NCBI GenBank assembly: GCA_934623575.1
Contig: CAKTVL010000009.1
Location: forward strand, 1-64,000
Direction: 5' to 3'
Source: an uncultured Oscillospiraceae bacterium
GTDB lineage: Bacteria > Bacillota > Clostridia > Oscillospirales > Oscillospiraceae
Length of the DNA stretch: 64,000 nt
Shown here: one piece after another, positions 61,667-64,000 of the stretch
Layout: each line of letters opens with the position of its first letter
Numbering within the stretch: the first letter of the stretch is position 1
Notes under the pieces: generated by a model
Database searches by the model: none
Told to the model about the DNA's origin: nothing
Seen by the model: the letters and a program-made list of their open reading frames with translations, nothing else
Position numbers and translations under genes: made by a program

Positions 61667-62848
61667 ATGATCCTCGGTATCGTCTGCGAATTCGATCCCC
61701 TGCACAACGGCCACGCCCGGCTGCTGGCCCACGCCCGCGCCCTGGGCGCGGACACCGTGGTCTGCGCCATGAGCGGCAATTTCACCCAGCGGGGCAGCTT
61801 CGCCGCCCTGTCCAAGACCGCCCGGGCGGAGATGGCCGTCCGCTGCGGCGCCGACCTGGTGCTGGAGCTGCCCACGCCCTGGGCCATGGCCCCGGCGGAG
61901 ACCTTCGCCCAGGGCGGCGTGCAGCTGCTTCACGCTGCGGGCGCCGACACCCTGCTCTTCGGCAGCGAGTGCGGCGACGCGGCCGCCCTGCGCCGCCTGG
62001 CGGAGGCTCTGGACAGCCCAGCCTTCGCCGCGGCCCTGTCCACCGCGCCGGATACCGGCGCCACCTTCGCTGCACGCCGCCAGCGCGCCGCCGCGGCCCT
62101 GCTGGACAACAGCACCGCCGCCCTGCTGGAAAGCCCCAACAACACCCTGGCCGTGGAGTACCTCCGCGCCCTGCGCCGCACCGGCAGCGCCATGACGCCC
62201 GTCACCCTGCGCCGTACCGGCGCCGCCCACGACGGCGCGCCCGAGGGCGATACCGCCTCCGCCTCCCACCTGCGGCGGTTGCTGCGGCAGGGCGCTGCCG
62301 ATACCGCCTGTGCCTACATGCCCCCGGCCACCGCGGCGGTCCTCCGCCGGGAGCTGGCCGCCGGCCGCGTCACCGACGAGACCCTCTGCCAGCGGGCCGT
62401 GCTCTCCCGCGTCCGTACCATGACCGCCGCCGACTGGCGCGGCTACGACCCCGGCGGCGAGGGCCTGTGCAACCGCATGTACCAGGCGTCGCGCACCGCC
62501 TGCACCGTGGAGGAGCTGCTGGCCGCCGCCAAGACCAGGCGCTATCCCCTGTCCCGGCTGCGCCGCATGGTGCTCTCCGCCTATCTGTGTCTGCCGCCTG
62601 CGCCGCCGCGCCTGCCCTATCTCCGGGTGCTGGCGGCCACCGCCGCCGGCCGCTCCCATCTGCGCGCCCTGCGGGACGCCGGCGCGCCGGTGCTGACCAA
62701 GCCCGCCGACGTTGCGGCGCTGGGCGATGAGGCCGCGGCCCTGCTGGCCCTGGAGTCCCGCTGCACCGACCTGTACGTCCTGGCCCGCCCGGACCTGTCC
62801 CAGGCCGCCCCCGGCCAGGACTACCGCACCGTCCCGCTGATGCTCTAA
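61667..62848 (+). CDS. tmcAL: tRNA(Met) cytidine acetate ligase
   Basis: This 393-residue protein of the YlbM family acetylates C34 of elongator tRNA-Met. It has the nucleotidyltransferase-like ILGIVCEFDPLHNGHARLLAHAR at the N-terminus, MSGNFTQRGSFAAL, ELPTPWAMAPAETFA, and SPNNTLAVEYLRAL. The Ala-rich C-terminus is variable. ATG 61667 follows CGGAGGGAG. Confidence 0.93.
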   Translation: MILGIVCEFDPLHNGHARLLAHARALGADTVVCAMSGNFTQRGSFAALSKTARAEMAVRCGADLVLELPTPWAMAPAETFAQGGVQLLHAAGADTLLFGSECGDAAALRRLAEALDSPAFAAALSTAPDTGATFAARRQRAAAALLDNSTAALLESPNNTLAVEYLRALRRTGSAMTPVTLRRTGAAHDGAPEGDTASASHLRRLLRQGAADTACAYMPPATAAVLRRELAAGRVTDETLCQRAVLSRVRTMTAADWRGYDPGGEGLCNRMYQASRTACTVEELLAAAKTRRYPLSRLRRMVLSAYLCLPPAPPRLPYLRVLAATAAGRSHLRALRDAGAPVLTKPADVAALGDEAAALLALESRCTDLYVLARPDLSQAAPGQDYRTVPLML

Positions 62849-62853
62849 GCAGA

Positions 62854-62892
62854 ATAAGCAAAAAAAGAGACCGCCTGAGCGGTCTCTTTTCT
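62854..62892. terminator. bidirectional terminator
   Basis: AAAAGAGACCGC pairs with GCGGTCTCTTTT around CTGA, between convergent tmcAL and ilvA. Confidence 0.9.
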
Positions 62893-62896
62893 GCTT

Positions 62897-64000
62897 TTAT
62901 CCCTCTTCTACCACATAGCCCTTCCGCCGCAGGGAGCCGAAGATCTCCTGGATGTGGGCCTTGTCCCGGGTCTCCAGCGACAGGCTCACCACGCAGGAAC
63001 CGATGGCCGCCTTGGTGTTGCGCCGCTCGTGGTTCACGTCCAGCACGTTGGCGCCCAGAGACGAGACTACCTCCAGGAACGACGCCAGCGCGTGGGGCTG
63101 GTCGGGCAGCACGGTGGAGAAGCTGACGGTGCGGCCCTCCTTGGCCAGACCTCTGGTCAGGATGCGCTCCAGCATGGTCACGTCCACGTTGCCGCCGGAC
63201 AGCAGCGCGCAGACCGTCTTGCCCTCGGTGTTCACCTTGTGGTACATGGCCGCCGCGATGCCCACGGCGCCTGCGCCCTCGGCCACCAGCTTCTGCTTCT
63301 CCAGCACCGTCAGAATGGCGCTGGCGATCTCGCCCTCGCTGACCGTCACCACCTCGTCCACATACTCCCGGCACATGTCAAAGGTCAGGTCGCCGGGGGT
63401 CTTTACCTTGATGCCGTCGGCCACAGTGTCCACGCTGCTGAGGGTGATGATCTTCCCCTCCTTCAGCGACTCCGCCATGCTGGGCGCGCCTGCCGCCTGC
63501 ACGCCGATGATCCGGCAGTCCGGCTTCAGGTTCTTCACCGCGTAGGCCAGTCCCGCGATCAGTCCGCCGCCGCCGATGGGCACAAAGATCATGTCCACGT
63601 CCGGCAGCTGTTCCAGGATCTCCAGGCCGATGGTGCCCTGCCCGGCCATGATGCTGTAGTCGTTGAAGGGATGGATGAACGTCAGCCCCTGCTCATCCCG
63701 CAGGCGCACCGCCTCGGCATAGGCGTCGTCGTACACGCCGGGCACCAGCACCACATTGGCCCCGTAGCTGCGGGTGGCCTCGATCTTGGAGATAGGCGCG
63801 CCCTCCGGGATGCATATCGTGGCCTTGATGCCCATATCCCGTGCGGCGTAGGCCACGCCCTGGGCGTGGTTGCCCGCGGAGCAGGCGATAACGCCCCGGG
63901 CCTTCTCCTCGTCGCTGAGGGTGGCGATCTTGTAGTACGCGCCCCGCAGCTTGAACGCGCCGGTCTTTTGCAGGCAGTCCGCCTTCAGGTAAAAATCGCA
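62897..64000 (-). CDS. ilvA: threonine ammonia-lyase (5' end outside window)
   Basis: At least 368 residues are visible, open to the window edge. This PLP enzyme deaminates threonine to 2-oxobutyrate. The PLP lysine lies in KTGAFKLRGA, and GNHAQGVAYAARDMG and the Gly-rich IGGGGLIAGLA phosphate loop follow. The C-terminus carries a single ACT-like domain (DQPHALASFLEVVSSLGANVLDVNHERR), as in the catabolic/short form. The N-terminal residues are missing. Confidence 0.94.
   Translation of the reverse strand, partial: CDFYLKADCLQKTGAFKLRGAYYKIATLSDEEKARGVIACSAGNHAQGVAYAARDMGIKATICIPEGAPISKIEATRSYGANVVLVPGVYDDAYAEAVRLRDEQGLTFIHPFNDYSIMAGQGTIGLEILEQLPDVDMIFVPIGGGGLIAGLAYAVKNLKPDCRIIGVQAAGAPSMAESLKEGKIITLSSVDTVADGIKVKTPGDLTFDMCREYVDEVVTVSEGEIASAILTVLEKQKLVAEGAGAVGIAAAMYHKVNTEGKTVCALLSGGNVDVTMLERILTRGLAKEGRTVSFSTVLPDQPHALASFLEVVSSLGANVLDVNHERRNTKAAIGSCVVSLSLETRDKAHIQEIFGSLRRKGYVVEEG

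Overview
The window looks like a chromosomal segment of a GC-rich, low-oxygen Clostridia, most likely an Oscillospiraceae-type gut anaerobe. This is an inference from gene content: butyrate kinase, a CIRCE-controlled hrcA-grpE-dnaK-dnaJ operon, selenium-dependent molybdenum hydroxylase genes, strong Shine-Dalgarno sites and frequent GTG/TTG starts. Two integrated elements interrupt an otherwise ordinary core.

Region 1 (about 130-9294) is a complete-looking filamentous phage (inovirus) prophage. It lies between the promoter of a tRNA-Leu(GAG) gene (1-72, cut by the window edge) and the 3' end of a Sir2 gene, and is bounded by a 14-bp direct repeat. In order it carries a possible ssDNA-binding protein, a rolling-circle Rep protein, small basic and ribbon-helix-helix proteins, a tRNA-Glu(CUC)-like gene, a coat protein frame, several one-helix membrane proteins, a 722-residue adsorption protein, minor coat-like proteins, a Zot-type assembly ATPase and an IS30-family DDE transposase that may act as the integrase. 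Its most striking feature is a family of six intergenic elements with ends GTAACAC and GTGTTAC. Four are exactly 52 bp and two exactly 63 bp, and they sit at the borders of the phage functional modules, often overlapping a stop codon.

Region 2 (9321-27011) is chromosomal: Sir2, an ArsC/Spx-like protein, a CDF metal exporter, an NhaC antiporter, AzlCD, then a selenium and molybdenum locus (a DUF3343 protein, YedF, YedE, a class V aminotransferase, SelD, YqeB, a ModE-like regulator, XdhABC and MocA) interleaved with small regulators and a MITE-like inverted repeat, and then an AI-2E family transporter. Together these genes appear to supply selenium and molybdopterin cytosine dinucleotide to a xanthine dehydrogenase-like hydroxylase.

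Region 3 (27100-50318) holds the heat-shock operon, a PHP phosphatase, RpiB, a membrane-anchored glycosidase-like protein, butyrate kinase, MetG, an OFA transporter, TatD, LepA, a polar amino acid ABC transporter behind a probable arginine-rich leader peptide, an M20 amidohydrolase and YchF.

Region 4 (50615-60271) is an integrated island in the 3' end of tRNA-Cys. A 23-bp direct repeat equals the last 23 nt of the tRNA, and paired 11-bp arm-type repeats lie near both ends. Its cargo is two related XRE regulators, an MFS transporter, a BCCT (betaine/carnitine/choline) transporter and an amidohydrolase, followed by a decayed stretch, two tyrosine recombinases and an excisionase-like protein.

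The window ends with mtnN-luxS, tmcAL and a truncated ilvA.
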